Positions 40,489 to 52,012 of a DNA stretch of 64,000 nucleotides are shown in pieces. Where the stretch lies: positions 66,004,496 to 66,068,495 of the forward strand of contig CM051457.1 in assembly GCA_028274465.1 (NCBI GenBank), in the 5' to 3' direction. The translations under genes and the position numbers were made by a program. Numbering within the stretch: position 1 is the stretch's first letter; every line of letters starts with the position of its first letter. Below the pieces are notes generated by a model. It saw only the letters and a list, made by a program, of their open reading frames with translations. It had not been told where the DNA came from and ran no database searches. This stretch comes from Plantago ovata. Taxonomy: Eukaryota; Streptophyta; Magnoliopsida; Lamiales; Plantaginaceae.

Positions 40489-40876
40489 ACATTACTACTT
40501 TGACTCCAATGGTTGGGTATTAGATACATCCTGTGGCTCACACATTTGTAATAATGTGCAGGGGCTAATTGATCACAGGCTAGTCAAGCAAGGTGAAATC
40601 GACTTGCATGTTGGGAACGACAATCCAGTTGAAGCCAAACGCGTTGGACGCTGCAAGATAGATTTACCTTCAGGACAATGTTTAGAACTTGATAACGTTT
40701 ATTTTGTTCCATCCATTGTCAGAAATATTATTTCCATTCCATTGTTGGACAATTTGGGTTTTTCCTTTCGATTTATTAATAATACTTGTTATTTTTCATT
40801 AAATGACCAGTATTATGGAAAAGCTCGCTTAGTGGATGGGTTATATATTTTGCAAAGTAGTCTACCTTTATTTTAA
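40489..40876 (+). pseudogene. B protease
   Basis: The active site reads GWVLDTSCGSHICNN; copia proteases usually have Asp-Thr/Ser-Gly here, so the Gly is replaced by Ser. Downstream ELDNVYFVPSIVRNIISIP and NNTCYFSLN match the copia protease end. The frame stops at 40874-40876 before the integrase zinc region. Confidence 0.75.
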
Positions 40877-42061
40877 ATACATAACAAACAACCGTCTTCA
40901 AGTAGGAAGAATAATCCATCTTATCTATGGCATTGTCGGCTAGGCCATATCAATGAAACACGGATTCAAAGACTAAGGAAGTTGGACTACTTAGAACCAT
41001 TTGATTTTGAATCATATGGTACATGTGAATCATGTGTTAAGGGTAAGATGACGAACAAACCTTTTGTTGGACAAGGTGTTCGTGCCACTCGCTGCTTAGA
41101 GCTCATACATACCGATGTGTGTGGACCCTTTAAAGTCCATGCGCGTGGGGGTTATCCTTACTTCGTTACCTTTACTGACGATTTCTCAAGGTATGGATAT
41201 ATTTATCTTATGAAGAATAAATCCGAGACCTTTGGGAAATTCAAGGAGTTTAGGAATGAGGTCGAGAATAAATTGAACCTAAGGATAGTCACTCTTCGAT
41301 CAGATCGAGGAGGTGAATACCTTAGTGAAGAATTTATCGACTACTTGAAGGAAAATGGAATTCAATCGCAATGGACTGCTCCGGGAACACCACTGTTAAA
41401 TGGTGTGTCTGAGAGAAGGAATCGAACCCTGTTAGACATGGTGAGATCAATGATTGGATTCTCGACTCTTCCAAAATATCTATGGGGATATGCACTACAA
41501 ACTGCAATCTATATTCTGAACCGTGTACCATCTAAATCAGTGGAGAAAACTCCTTATGAGTTATGGAAAGGAAAGAAGCCCTCACTGGGCTATCTTAGAC
41601 CTTGGGGCTGTCCTGCGATAGTCAAACTGATGCTCACTGATAAGTTAGATGCCAAGGGTGTCAAAGTATATTTCATAGGCTATCCTCGTCAGACGAGAGG
41701 CTATGAATTTTATCATGCTGAAGATCACAAGCTGATAGTATCTAGAAACGTCAAGTTTTTAGAAGCAGAATACCTCGAAGAAGAGAGGTTAGATGACATG
41801 ATAGAACTTGAAGAAATTCAAGACTTTGACACGCGCGAACATGAGTTCTCTAAATCTTCTGATTTGGACTCAATTTTAGTGGGAGCTTTCGAAGCAGACA
41901 AGGGTAATGATATGACACTTTCTAGGCATGTCATAGTCAGTGGGAGTCATGTGATTAGATCAACAGTTAAAACCACACTAATAGAACCCTTTGTCAACCA
42001 ACCTGTGCAACAAGTTGCACAAGAGCAGCCTCCCGCTAGGGAACAAGGTCGCGTGGCGTGA
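40877..42061 (+). pseudogene. B integrase
   Basis: The zinc region ([23 protein letters not shown]) spans 40925-41050. The core in the frame from 40982 has D45 ([10 protein letters not shown]), D108 (LRSDRGGEY) and E144 ([11 protein letters not shown]), with 35 residues between the last two. The copia-specific tail ([20 protein letters not shown]) follows. The frame stays open to TGA at 42059, in the linker before RT. Confidence 0.87.
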
Positions 42062-42073
42062 CCAGCTGCATCA

Positions 42074-43245
42074 GTGCCCACTGATAATGTTCGTGTTACA
42101 CGAAGCCAGAAAAGAAAAGCACCACAACCAGTCGAGCTCCGTAGGTCGAAGAGGATCCTAAAAGGACCTCAGAAGCAAAGCCTTATGATAGAAGACATCA
42201 GTGAACTTGATGTCGACTTATCAGATCAGGAAGATCCTGAGACCTACAAAGAGGCAATAATTGATATTGACTCAGACAAATGGCAAGAGGCCATGGAATT
42301 GGAAATGGACTCCATGTACCTGAACCAAGCTTGGAACTTGGTAGACTTGCCCCAAGGGGTTAGACCTATTGGGTGAAAATGGATCTTTAAACGAAAGACA
42401 GATGCCGATGACAAGGTACAAACGCACAAGGCTAGACTTTTGGCGAAAGGCTACACGCAAAGGTATGGCATCGATTACGATGAAACCTTTTCACCGGTAG
42501 CAAAATTGAAGTCCATTCGAATTCTACTTGCGATAGCTGCCTACTATGATTATGAGATCTGGCAGATGGATGTAAAGACTACCTTCCTCAATGGCAACCT
42601 TGAGGAAGAGGTCTATATGGTACAGCCGGAAGGTTTTATTAGTAAAACCAGGCCAACTGCTGTATGCAAATTACAAAGATCCATCTATGGGCTAAAGCAA
42701 GCGTCTAGGAGCTGGAATATTCGCTTTGATGAAGCTGTCAAATCGTTTGAGTTCGTCAGAAGAAAGGAAGATCCCTGTGTCTACACTAGGACAGCGTCAA
42801 GGGAGTCGTTTTCATGATCATCTATGTTGATGACATTTTGATCATGGGAAACAATGTCTCTATGCTAGAAGAGACTAAAGTTTGGTTATCAAGTACCTTC
42901 TCAATGAAGGACTTGGGTGAAGCGAACTACATCCTAGGGATCAAGATCTATAGAGATAGATCCAAGAGGATGTTAGGATTGACACAGTCCACCTACATCG
43001 ACAAAATACTGAAGCGTTATAAGATGGACGACTCAAAGAGAGGCTTTCTCCCAGCTAGGCATGGGATTGTATTATCAGTTAAGGATAGTCCTAAAACTGA
43101 TGAAGAAAGAAATGCAATGAGTCGTGTGCCCTATGCTTCGGCAGTAGGGTCTATAATGTATGCAATAAATTGCACAAGGCCCGATGTGGCATATGCGCTT
43201 AGTGTCACTTGTCGACACCAACAGAATCCAGGAGTACCTCACTAG
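42074..43245 (+). pseudogene. B reverse transcriptase
   Basis: Three linked frames: 42074-42376 (linker and EAMELEMDSMYLNQAWNLVD), ended by TGA where copia RT has Cys before KW; 42377-42817 (KARLLAKGYTQRYGIDYDET, MDVKTTFLNGNLEEEVYM, SIYGLKQASRSWN); and, after a one-base shift near 42795, 42814-43245 with catalytic YVDDILIMG. TAG at 43243-43245 replaces a conserved Trp. Confidence 0.87.
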
Positions 43246-43809
43246 ACTGCTGTAAAGAACATTCTTAAGTACCTTCGACGGACTAAAGAGATGTTCTTGG
43301 TGTTTGGTGGAGAACCAGAATTAAAGATGTCTGGGTATGTCGACGCTGGATTTGAATCAGATCCTGATGACTGTAAGTCATAGACAGGATACGTATTCAA
43401 ATTGAACGGAGGAGCTATCTGTTGGAAGAGTTCTAAGCAAGCCACGGTTGCTGACTCATCCACAGAAGCCGAGTACATTGCTGCATCAGAAGCATCGAAA
43501 GAAGCTGTCTGGATTTCAGAGTTCTTGAAGGAATTGAGGGTTGTTCCTGCTCCTAGCCCAATAACGATTTATTGTGACAATACGGGCGCCGTCGCTCAAG
43601 CTAAGGAGCCTATATCTACAAACAAGAACAAACATGTACTTAGAAAGTATCACGTTATACGTGAGATTATTGATGGAGGAGAAGTTAGTATAGAATGTGT
43701 CTCTACCACGGACAATGTGGCAGATCCTTTCACCAAGGTCCTATCAGTGGAAGTCCACTTAAGACATTATACTAATCTGGGTATTAAGCATAAAGGTGAC
43801 TGGCTCTAG
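43246..43809 (+). pseudogene. B RNase H
   Basis: It continues the RT frame with one more stop at 43381-43383 (TAG, probably from CAG). Motifs: TEAEYIAASEASKEAVWISE, IYCDNTGAVAQAKEP, KHVLRKYHVIRE and TTDNVADPFTKVL. It ends at TAG 43807-43809, just before the polypurine tract. Confidence 0.85.
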
Positions 43810-43810
43810 T

Positions 43811-43823
43811 CCAAGTGGGAGAT
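43811..43823 (+). promoter_or_regulatory. polypurine tract of B
   Basis: CCAAGTGGGAGAT, the classic copia tract, directly before the LTR start at 43824. Confidence 0.8.
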
Positions 43824-45894
43824 TGATAGTGTATATGTCCTAGAGACAGTCCTTATTAAGGGCATTCAACCCTTATAAAGGGCATATATGTACTATTACA
43901 CAAGTCAATGTAATATAATATATGTTTGTTGTTTGACTATTGAGTATCGCTCTCATATTTATATTACATCAGGCATGCAGCATGTTATATCTCTATTCTT
44001 GTCTGTATTGATATTAAACATGTCCCCTCGGATAGATGACCGATCACACAGATAGTGGGAGCTATGTGAGTTATCATCTATCCCAAACTCTCCCTAGTCG
44101 ACTCGGATGTAGGGGTCTGAATGAACCAGCTGAGACTAGTATGCGTGGAGGTTATACTTGTTGGAGCAAGTGTGAGCCGATCCCACGACCACGGAACGGA
44201 TTGTGGGACAATCAAGAAACCTTCCCATAACTGCGCATAGTTGTTTGAAGGATGATTACCGAACAATGGAAGTACCCACCGGACACTCCCATCGATGTAT
44301 ACTCTACACCGAAGTGTCTATGGGAACCGGTAAGTTGTCGAAGTGATGTCAGTCGTCCTTTGGACTTACATGACTTTATCATCACATTTATTGCCCCATA
44401 TCCTTGATGGACCCGTCGATGTCAGCTTTGAATAAGCAGTTGACCTAAGACACGATCCAGGATTATGGCTACATACAAATGAGGATGATAAGTGTTTCTG
44501 TGAATGACTCATCTCTCATGTGTAGCACAAGAGAGCACTGCTCATAGTCGTTCATAGTTGTGATTGGTAAAGCCGCTGGCCAGCGTATCAATATTATTAT
44601 GATGGTCATAATAGATATTGGATTCACCATGCAACTCACTGAAGACGCCCGTGGATGTATTATTGGGATAGACACTTCATCGATCCTAGATGCATTCGAG
44701 TCAGTCAGATGAAGGGACGTTACCATCGCCGCGTTGAGCGTAACAGACTTCGCAACGAAAGGGTTTGCTTTGAGAAACCTCTCAAACGTCCTCATGTATT
44801 AATATTGCAAATGGAACCGTCTAGGAATTCCATTTTGCCTAGTCTAGGACTTGCTTAATACAATGAGACCCTATAGGTCACACTATGTGGTGATTAAGCT
44901 TATCCGAATATCCTTGAAGATGGAATCGCAATTAATTTGGAATTAATTGTGATTGATGGATTATAATTGATTTGGAATTAATTATAATATGTGTGGCTCA
45001 ATTAATGATTTAGAATTATTAATTGAATTGGCTAATTAATTGTATTTTATGTAAATACAATTAAAGATTATATTTTAGAAATATAATAGAGGTTTGATTT
45101 GAAAGGATATGTTAATTTAGAATTAATATATGCACATGGGCAAAATCTACTTGGAGTTTGAATTGACTTAGAACTATAAGTGGGTCCCAAAATTGGGACC
45201 CACCTATTACCCTTGGGAGCGCGTATAGGGGAAGGAGTTCGACTCCTTCCCCTATTAGAAGTCCAAGGGATAAGTTAGATTTTCCTGATTGAGTTTTAAT
45301 TTGATTGGGAATGAATCTAGACTTGAAATTGGTTTCCTAGTGCGATAAGAATTAGATTCGTATTCCTTTATGAAGTCTAATTGCTTATGCTTTAGGCTTC
45401 TATTGACTACTATATAAGTAAGTCATTAGAGAGCTTTTTCAGTATTCTGAAGTATCAAATTCTTAGAGAATTATTCTACCTTTCTTAGACAAAACAAAAG
45501 CTCTCCCCCCACCTCACCTAAGCCACGCGCGCGCCACCTACCGGAGGAATCGCCGCCCCATCTTCTTGGACACACAAAGAATATCCTAGCATTCTTTCTG
45601 GTAAGTTGTTCATCCGTGGATACCATGGTTCAGGTTCAAGGAGCTGGAAACTAACTTTTATTGTCTTGCAAATAATCAAAGTATTGCAGATATCTTCGAC
45701 TTCGACGAAGGAGAAGATACACCGGATTATTACGAAGACTTGGAAGCTGTGCTTGCTTTTGGAGTACTATAAGTCTTCTAATTGACGTGTTTAAATATAT
45801 ACGACATATACATAATCAATTTACCTGTATGTTAAGAAAATTTTTGAAATTCCGCTGCGTACCCTAGGGGTAACTCTAACCGTATTTTCTTACA
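43824..45894 (+). repeat. 3' LTR of B (2071 bp)
   Basis: It runs TGATAGTGTATATG to TTTTCTTACA. Compared with the 5' copy it lacks a short GCGCGCACGCAG-containing insertion near 45218. TATA box (TATATAAG) at 45411. A 108-codon antisense frame at 44469-44795 exists in both LTRs but most differences between copies change amino acids. Confidence 0.9.
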
Positions 45895-46517
45895 TGTTGA
45901 ATATGTCTCCCGATCTGCCTATGAGCATGCAACAATCACCTCTTTATATAGCCTTCAATTTGCAGCTAAACCTAAAGGAATTCGAATAGGAATTGAATTC
46001 AAATAGGAATTGATTTCCTAATGGAGACAATTACCTTTTCCTGATTGCATTCGGAAACAGTTGTTGAGAGCGAAACTATATATAGGAGTTCGGAAGACGT
46101 GGGGCGAACCACCCCAGACGCCGGGCGAACCGCCTGGGCTGGGGCGAACCACCCCACATCCCGAGCGAACCGCCCGGGAGCTCCAGTGGCGGTGGACGCG
46201 TTTTTGGTCTTCTTTTCCTTTTCGGACTCGGATTTTGCCTTCTAGTGACCTTTAAGCCTTGAAACTCGACCCCTAGACCTCAAATCTCGTCCGGAACCTT
46301 CTAGATACACCACGGATGACCACGAAACACCGAATCTTCATTCTCTTCAACATAATTGCCCCTAAAAACACATTTTTCACCTAAAACCTGAAAATGAAAA
46401 AAAGAGAAACGTGACACTATTCTAATAAAATGCACTAAAATATAAGCTAAATTAACCTACAGGATAGCTAAATTGGTGAAAAAGACTCGAATGAAAGTGT
46501 AAAATACACGTTCATCA
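45895..46517 (-). repeat. 3' LTR of C, truncated by copia B
   Basis: It matches 50841-51404. It carries four GGGCGAACC-centred GC hairpin units (46100-46178) where the 5' LTR has two, so unit number differs between the LTRs of one element. About 729 bp that should flank the other side of B are missing. Confidence 0.88.
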
Positions 46518-48118
46518 AACTCCCCAAACCGAACCTTTGCTTGTCCTCAAGCAACTAGCTAGACTCTAATGCAAAAAACCAATGAAACACACAAAATGGA
46601 GTCTCAGGCCAAATGAAATGAACTAATCTATTGAGTCTATCAAAAACATATGAACAATGACCATACAAATCATAACATGGATATTGGTTGAAGAATGCCT
46701 CGATTGACTCATACACATTCACATATGCACTATGTTAAACAAGATAGTCTCTCGTAACATTCTCTACCTGGACCTAGTCAGTGACGACGTAATGAAACAT
46801 GTTAAAATACGAATGGTTGTCCCGTGCCTATGAAACTGAGGACTTACTGCTGTTCACCAAGTTAAGACTTTTCCTTAAGGAGGTCGAACCAATACTAGCT
46901 CTCATCAAACGAAGGAGGGTTCCCTAAAAGTTCACGCTCCCCTATTCTACCCATCTCTCAAGCAAAGTCATAAACTATTCACCACTTCCTGAATGGCAGG
47001 ACGAGGGTGGTCTAGAACAGATGACACTCAAACAAATAAAATACAAAAATTACAACTCGATTACGAACATTACATGAATTGAAAAACAAGACAAACACTT
47101 TGCTAAACTGCTTTTTGGCTTTCTTTGGACCCTTCTTTGCTTTTTTGGGGTCTTTTCTTTTTTTCCCTTTTTTTTTCTTTTCCAAATTTTTATCTTTTTC
47201 CTGGAATTTTTCCTTCTTTTTTTTCGATTTTTTTATAGCCAACAGTAGCATAACGAAAAAGAAATTACAATGACTCACCAACGACCTCCCCAAACCTATT
47301 CGAAAGAATAGGTTGAAGCACAAACTTTACGAAAAAGGAAAACAAACTCACAACTCTCAAAAATCAAAAAACAAGTCTAATGATAGCGTAACCCCCTCCC
47401 CAAACCTATTCGAAAGAATTGGTTGCAAACAAAGGATCACACAATCTCACACTACCTCCTTCCTAGGCATTTAGCAATCTCAAAGCAAGGTGAAGACTTG
47501 TTGCCTCTTAGGTACATAATTACTCGGGAAAACAACCATAAGATCCTAACATGCATCATCCTATTATAAAGGCCTTCGTGGCCGCAGTAGAGAAAACACC
47601 ACTAAGTGATGTCGAGACTACCAAGCTTAACTAAGTGCATATATATATGTGACAAGCCAAACGAGAAAAACCTCAAACAAATTCATACAAAGAAACTCGT
47701 GAGAAACCAAAACAGGTGATAAAAGAGATAAAAAGATCAATAATTTAGTATATGCGGAGAAAATACGGTGTCCGGATTTTCATCCGGACACCAGGTTTAC
47801 TGGATGCCCGGGGCGAACCGCCACACGTGGGGGGCGATTCGCCTGGGGCTTCCAGTAAGCCCCAGGTTACCTGGTCGTGCCAGGCAAATCGCCCCTCGTG
47901 GGGGGCGGTTCGCCCAGCACCTCCAGACTCCTGGAGTTGTCGGTTTTCTTCCTAAAATGTAAATTATCATCTAGAGACCTATTTTATCACCAAAACCATA
48001 CGAAAATATAAAAAAAACACAAGATATGCATGCAATGCAAGAAAGCGATAAAACTCCGGATTTCCGCCCGGATAGCGCCATTGTTTAAAAAGTCTCTGAC
48101 TCGACTCCTTCGCGCTCC
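46518..48118 (-). other. 3' region of C with hairpin cluster
   Basis: 46518-46530 is the inverted polypurine tract (AACTCCCCAAACC). 46530-47700 corresponds to the A1 3' region and includes inverted CCTATTC/GAATAGG hairpins (47295-47312, 47405-47420) and the pyrimidine-rich simple tract. 47767-47935 is a run of GC-rich hairpins: 11-bp arms at 47767-47777 and 47782-47792, arms TGGGGCTT and AAGCCCCA at 47844-47864, and GGGCGA-type palindromes between. No coding signal. Confidence 0.7.
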
Positions 48119-49894
48119 TTAGGTCTTGCCCTTACGGGTACTAGACTTCCCCTTCATTGATCTCTTCCTCATACTTTGTACCTGAGAATGAGAATGGACA
48201 TACACAACAAGACCAAAATAGTTAATAGTATGAGAAGCATTAAAGCGAGGACTAGGATCAGATATGGCTCGCAACACATGTTGCCTGCCATCCACCTCAA
48301 TCGTGCAAGTTCTTCGGTAGATGTCGATTACGGAGCATAGATTGGTCAAGAAGGTTTGCCCCAAGAGAACGACATCACTCATCCCAGGTGTAGATGCCGG
48401 CATCACAACGAAATTGGTGTACACAGAAGCTTCACCAATCTTAACCAATACATTCTTCACAATGCCCTCGGGTCGTACAAAGGATCCATCTGCTAGTTGC
48501 ACAATGGCCTTATGCTTCGAAAGCTCTCCAAGGCCACTCTTCTCAAACACATTCATGGGTAGCACATTCGAGTAAGATCCCGTATCTAGTGTAGCACGGA
48601 CGTCATCGAGACTACCAATCCCAACCTTAACATCAAAGCTATCAGGAATTGGTTCAGGATCCTTAGGTTCTTCATTACTTACGTTGAGTCCCAGATCTTT
48701 ATCTTCCTCCTTGGCCAATGGAGGCTCGTCTTTTGCACCACACTCGCACGCAACAACTTGCTTAATGGTGATTTCCACCGAAAGATCTCCCACCAAGTTG
48801 ATCGACATGGACCTCTCAGTGTTGCTATGTAACTTCCCCTGCTCTCTACTAGCTCTAGCTTCCAATAGATCCAGACGAGCATTGATCTTCGCCGAATTCT
48901 CCTCGTATCTCTTCAAAAACACTTGGGTGAAATCCACCAATTTCTGTAAATTATCCAAGAGAGTTGCTGACTTGGATGTAGATGCTTCGACCTTAGGAGT
49001 AGGATTACTACGGTTTACCCAGTGAACATCTTCTCGTGCTAGATCTGATCTACACATATGAGCCCCATGCCCATAATTCTTGCACACCCCACATACCTCG
49101 TTGGAGAGAGATGTCCCGATTAGGCCACTTAGAGCTTGCCTCATCTGATTGGCGAAACCTTCGAACCTATCGCCACTCACACCATTCACTTCATGCATTG
49201 GGATCTCCTGGTTAGGTGGAGCCTCAGGTCCACGCCTCCTAACCATTGCTCTTGGATCCTTGAACTGAGATCCTTTAGCAAGCCTTTCGAAACACGCCCA
49301 CACATCCTCGGCGGTCTCTTCCCAGATAGTACCACGGCATTGGAAATCCACCACCTGTTGACTCTCATATGTGAGTCCATTGTAGAAGTGTTGGACAAGA
49401 TCAGGAAGCTCAAAACCATGGTGTGGACACTTGTGCATGAGGTCCTTGAACCTCTCGAAAGCGGAGTAGATGATCTCATCATAGTCTTGTTTGAATCCAG
49501 TGATTTGCACCTTAAGCGCGGTACTCAATGTGTGAGGAAAGTATTTCTCCATAAAAGCATAATATACTTTGGCCCAGGTGTCTAGTGATCCGGCTTCCAG
49601 AGAGCCTAACCATGCCTTGGCTTTATCACCAATCCCCATAGCAAAAACCTTCATCCTCAGCTCATCATCCGTTATCCCTGCTCCGGGCCTTGGAATATTG
49701 TTGACAAAATTGTCAATATCATTCAAGTATCCCATAACATCCTCCCTAGCCAATCCATAGAACCTCGGGAGTTGCTGGAACATGCAACTTTTGATTTCCA
49801 AATCTCGAGTTGCAGCAGAAAGAACATTAGCCGGACCTCTCATCAGTGCTTTGTTGGGTTGAGCCCATGATTTCAGAAGTGGGCGAGCCATCAC
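48119..49894 (-). CDS. gag-pro: C gag-protease polyprotein, intact 591-codon ORF
   Basis: The gag core is at about residues 35-210 (QLPRFYGLAREDVMGYLNDI, KAKAWLGSLEAGSLDTW, YAFMEKYFPHTL, CPHHGFELPDLVQHFYNGL). A canonical zinc knuckle follows (C268, C271, H276, C281). A coiled-coil-like segment lies near 313-350. The protease has DTGS at 437-440 (ATLDTGSYSNVLP), a flap-like region and VVLLGQTFL near 508-516. The C-terminus is basic (MRKRSMKGKSS). The frame has no interruption, which is unusual in this window. The active site is canonical DTGS, unlike the DLGA of A1. The start may lie slightly upstream, as D shows extra gag N-terminal coding. Role: particle formation and self-processing; enzymes for copying would have to come from another element. 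Confidence 0.85.
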   Translation of the reverse strand: MMARPLLKSWAQPNKALMRGPANVLSAATRDLEIKSCMFQQLPRFYGLAREDVMGYLNDIDNFVNNIPRPGAGITDDELRMKVFAMGIGDKAKAWLGSLEAGSLDTWAKVYYAFMEKYFPHTLSTALKVQITGFKQDYDEIIYSAFERFKDLMHKCPHHGFELPDLVQHFYNGLTYESQQVVDFQCRGTIWEETAEDVWACFERLAKGSQFKDPRAMVRRRGPEAPPNQEIPMHEVNGVSGDRFEGFANQMRQALSGLIGTSLSNEVCGVCKNYGHGAHMCRSDLAREDVHWVNRSNPTPKVEASTSKSATLLDNLQKLVDFTQVFLKRYEENSAKINARLDLLEARASREQGKLHSNTERSMSINLVGDLSVEITIKQVVACECGAKDEPPLAKEEDKDLGLNVSNEEPKDPEPIPDSFDVKVGIGSLDDVRATLDTGSYSNVLPMNVFEKSGLGELSKHKAIVQLADGSFVRPEGIVKNVLVKIGEASVYTNFVVMPASTPGMSDVVLLGQTFLTNLCSVIDIYRRTCTIEVDGRQHVLRAISDPSPRFNASHTINYFGLVVYVHSHSQVQSMRKRSMKGKSSTRKGKT

Positions 49895-50090
49895 AAGACC
49901 TGAATACCTGTGACAGAACTAACTCACAACCGAAAATCAATCCTGTTAGAAATCGCCAAATCTGAAATTCAACGATAAATCGAGATAAATTTGAAAATAG
50001 TATCAAGAAAAAAACAAAATAAACTAAACTACTAATTCTAGGAATTGAATGCTGAAAATATAAATAAGCTAAACAGAAAAAAGGAGTATA
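49895..50090 (-). other. leader of C
   Basis: AT-rich leader between primer site and gag. In D the equivalent stretch encodes a gag N-terminus (MRHTRSRGTPLAD); here I do not see it kept. Confidence 0.5.
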
Positions 50091-50110
50091 GTCCCCGGCA
50101 ACGGCGCCGA
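50091..50110 (-). other. primer binding site of C
   Basis: The complement reads TCGGCGCCGTTGCCGGGGAC one base inside the LTR end, the same site as in D (TTGGCGCCGTTGCCAGGGAC). Confidence 0.75.
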
Positions 50111-50111
50111 T

Positions 50112-51404
50112 TGATGAACCGAAAGTTTGTCAGACTCAATTAATCAAATAAATTTATTTTTAGCCAAAGGCAATTCACAACTACAACGAAAACCGTAGTG
50201 TAGCAGTAAAATAACCTCGAGTGTCGATCTCTAAGGACTATAACTAGCTTTATCTAATTTAACTTAAACTATAAACTCAACAAACAACTTAGCACAGATT
50301 TTTCTTATCAAAGATAATGGAAGTTAGTGATAGTATGATCATTCAAAGCATCAGGTTAATAATCATCCATGAAGTACCCGATCGTTTTGCATAGAAATCT
50401 AAGATCATGAATTGTCCAATGTGTTCCGTTCAATTCAACACTACGAAGATAGAGGGCTTAGATAGATCAAAGAAATAAAGCAATAACTCAGGTCTGATTC
50501 GCGTTACAGCCATCATGCATAATTAAGAACCCTAGCTAAGAAATCACATACTATCACCAACGATAGATTTAGCTACTCATAGATGTCATGCAATCAACAG
50601 AAATCAAAGCAAGATTGAATGAAAACATGTTGAAAGATATAAATATAAATAGAAAAATCGTGAGATACAATGTTACCGACGAAGGTTGTCAATCTCCGAA
50701 GAATTGCGAACTCACAAGCAAGATAATCCTCCAAATTGATAAGAAAAATAGTCTCCTATGCTAAGAATTCCCAGAACAGGCTCTGCAGAATTCCTCTCTA
50801 AAACTAATGTGAAAAGTATGAAAAAAGGTCTGAGAAAGTATGTTGAATATGTCTCCCGATCTGCCTATGAGCATGCAATAATCACCCCTTTATATAGCCT
50901 TCAATTTGCAGTTAAACCTAAAGGAATTCGAATAGGAATTGAATTCAAATAGGAATTGATTTCCTAATGGAGACAATTACCTTTTCCTGATTGCATTTGG
51001 AATATATAGGAGTTCGGAAGACGTGGGGCGAACCGCCCCAGACGCCGGGCGAACCTCCCGGGAGCTCCAGTGGCGGTGGACGCGTTTTTGGTCTTCTTTT
51101 CCTTTTCAGACTCGGATTTTACCTTCTGGTGACCTTTAAGCCTTCAAACTCGACCCCTAGACCTCAAATCTCGTCCGGAACCTTCTAGATACACCAAGGA
51201 TGACCACGAAACACCGAATCTTCGTTCTCTTCAACATAATTGCCCCTAAAAACACGTTTTTCACCTAAAACCTGAAAAATGCAAAGAAAAGGGAAACTTG
51301 ACACTATTCTAATAAAATGCACTAAAATATAAGCTAAATTAACCTAGAGGATAGCTAAATTGGTGAAAAAGACTCGAATGAAAGTGTAAAATACACGTTC
51401 ATCA
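50112..51404 (-). repeat. 5' LTR of C (1293 bp)
   Basis: TGATGAACCG to ACGTTCATCA on the plus strand. Two GC hairpins (51025-51039 with arms GGGGCG and CGCCCC, and CCGGGCGAACCTCCCGG at about 51043-51060) stand next to an inverted TATATA at about 51003-51008. Confidence 0.9.
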
Positions 51405-51995
51405 GTGTGCAATATTTCAATCTGATCCTAGAGAATCACACTACAAGAAAGCACACAAAATACTGAAATATGTCAAAGGCACAGTCAATGTTGGATTATG
51501 GTATCCAAAAGATTCTGGATTAGAATTGGTTGGTTATTCAGATGTTGACCATGGTAGATCAACCCTTGATCGAAAAAGTACCTCTGGAACTTGTCAGTTC
51601 TAGGTACAAGATTAATTTCATGGTTCAGCAAGAAGCAAACCTGTGTGGCCAATTCGTCCACTGAATCTGAATACATTGCGGTTGTTTTTTGTACTGCTCA
51701 AATCCTATAGATTCAACAACAACTAAGAAATTATGGTATTTCTGCAAAGAAAACGCCAATCTTTTGTGATAATACAAGTGTTATTTCTATCACGCAAAAT
51801 CCTATGTTTCACTCAAGGAAAAAGCACATTGATATTAGACACCATTTCATTAGAGATCATGTGGAAAAAGGAGACATTGAGGTTGTAAAGATAGGTACTG
51901 ATGATCAACTTGTTGACATATTTACCAAGCCCCTTCCACATAATAGGTTCGCAATGCTAAGGTATAATCTTGGATTGATTGAACTACCTCAATAA
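51405..51995 (+). pseudogene. SIRE-2 RNase H
   Basis: Equivalent to 18545-19132 of SIRE-1. [27 protein letters not shown] and [12 protein letters not shown] are recognisable. A one-base loss near 51600 (GTTCTAGGTAC versus GTTTTTGGGTAC) and a stop near 51710 (ATCCTATAGATT) break it. Confidence 0.82.
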
Positions 51996-52012
51996 AAAGG
52001 GTACATTCGATT

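Larger units (their letters stand above)
35018..45894 (+). mobile_element. Copia element B (Ty1/copia), with MULE-2 in its leader
   Basis: It contains a truncated 5' LTR, an iMet-type primer binding site, gag, protease, integrase, RT, RNase H, polypurine tract and a 2071-bp 3' LTR. The two LTRs show nine mismatches in the first roughly 220 aligned bases, so the insertion is not recent. The first 458 bp of the 5' LTR are missing because A1 inserted there and its left side is in the gap. B itself is inserted in the 3' LTR of antisense element C; the bases after it (TGTTG, 45895-45899) would be a target duplication. Exact copia lineage is uncertain (Tork/TAR-like proteins). Confidence 0.88.
45895..51404 (-). 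mobile_element. C: Athila-related gag-protease-only element, antisense
   Basis: In its own sense direction it has a 5' LTR (complement of 50112-51404), a TGGCGCC-type primer binding site, one gag-protease ORF, a 3' non-coding region and a 3' LTR cut by copia B. There is no RT, RNase H or integrase between the ORF and the polypurine tract. LTR ends, first 150 bp of the LTR, primer site and 3' region are shared with A1, which does encode pol. C is inserted in the pol gene of SIRE-2 (junction at 51404/51405). Internal length from primer site to polypurine tract is about 3.6 kb. Confidence 0.82.

Noticed and set aside
47012..47323. Lys-rich 103-codon minus-strand ORF in the C 3' region
   Set aside because: Same simple tract as in A1 and D; frame is not conserved between copies.
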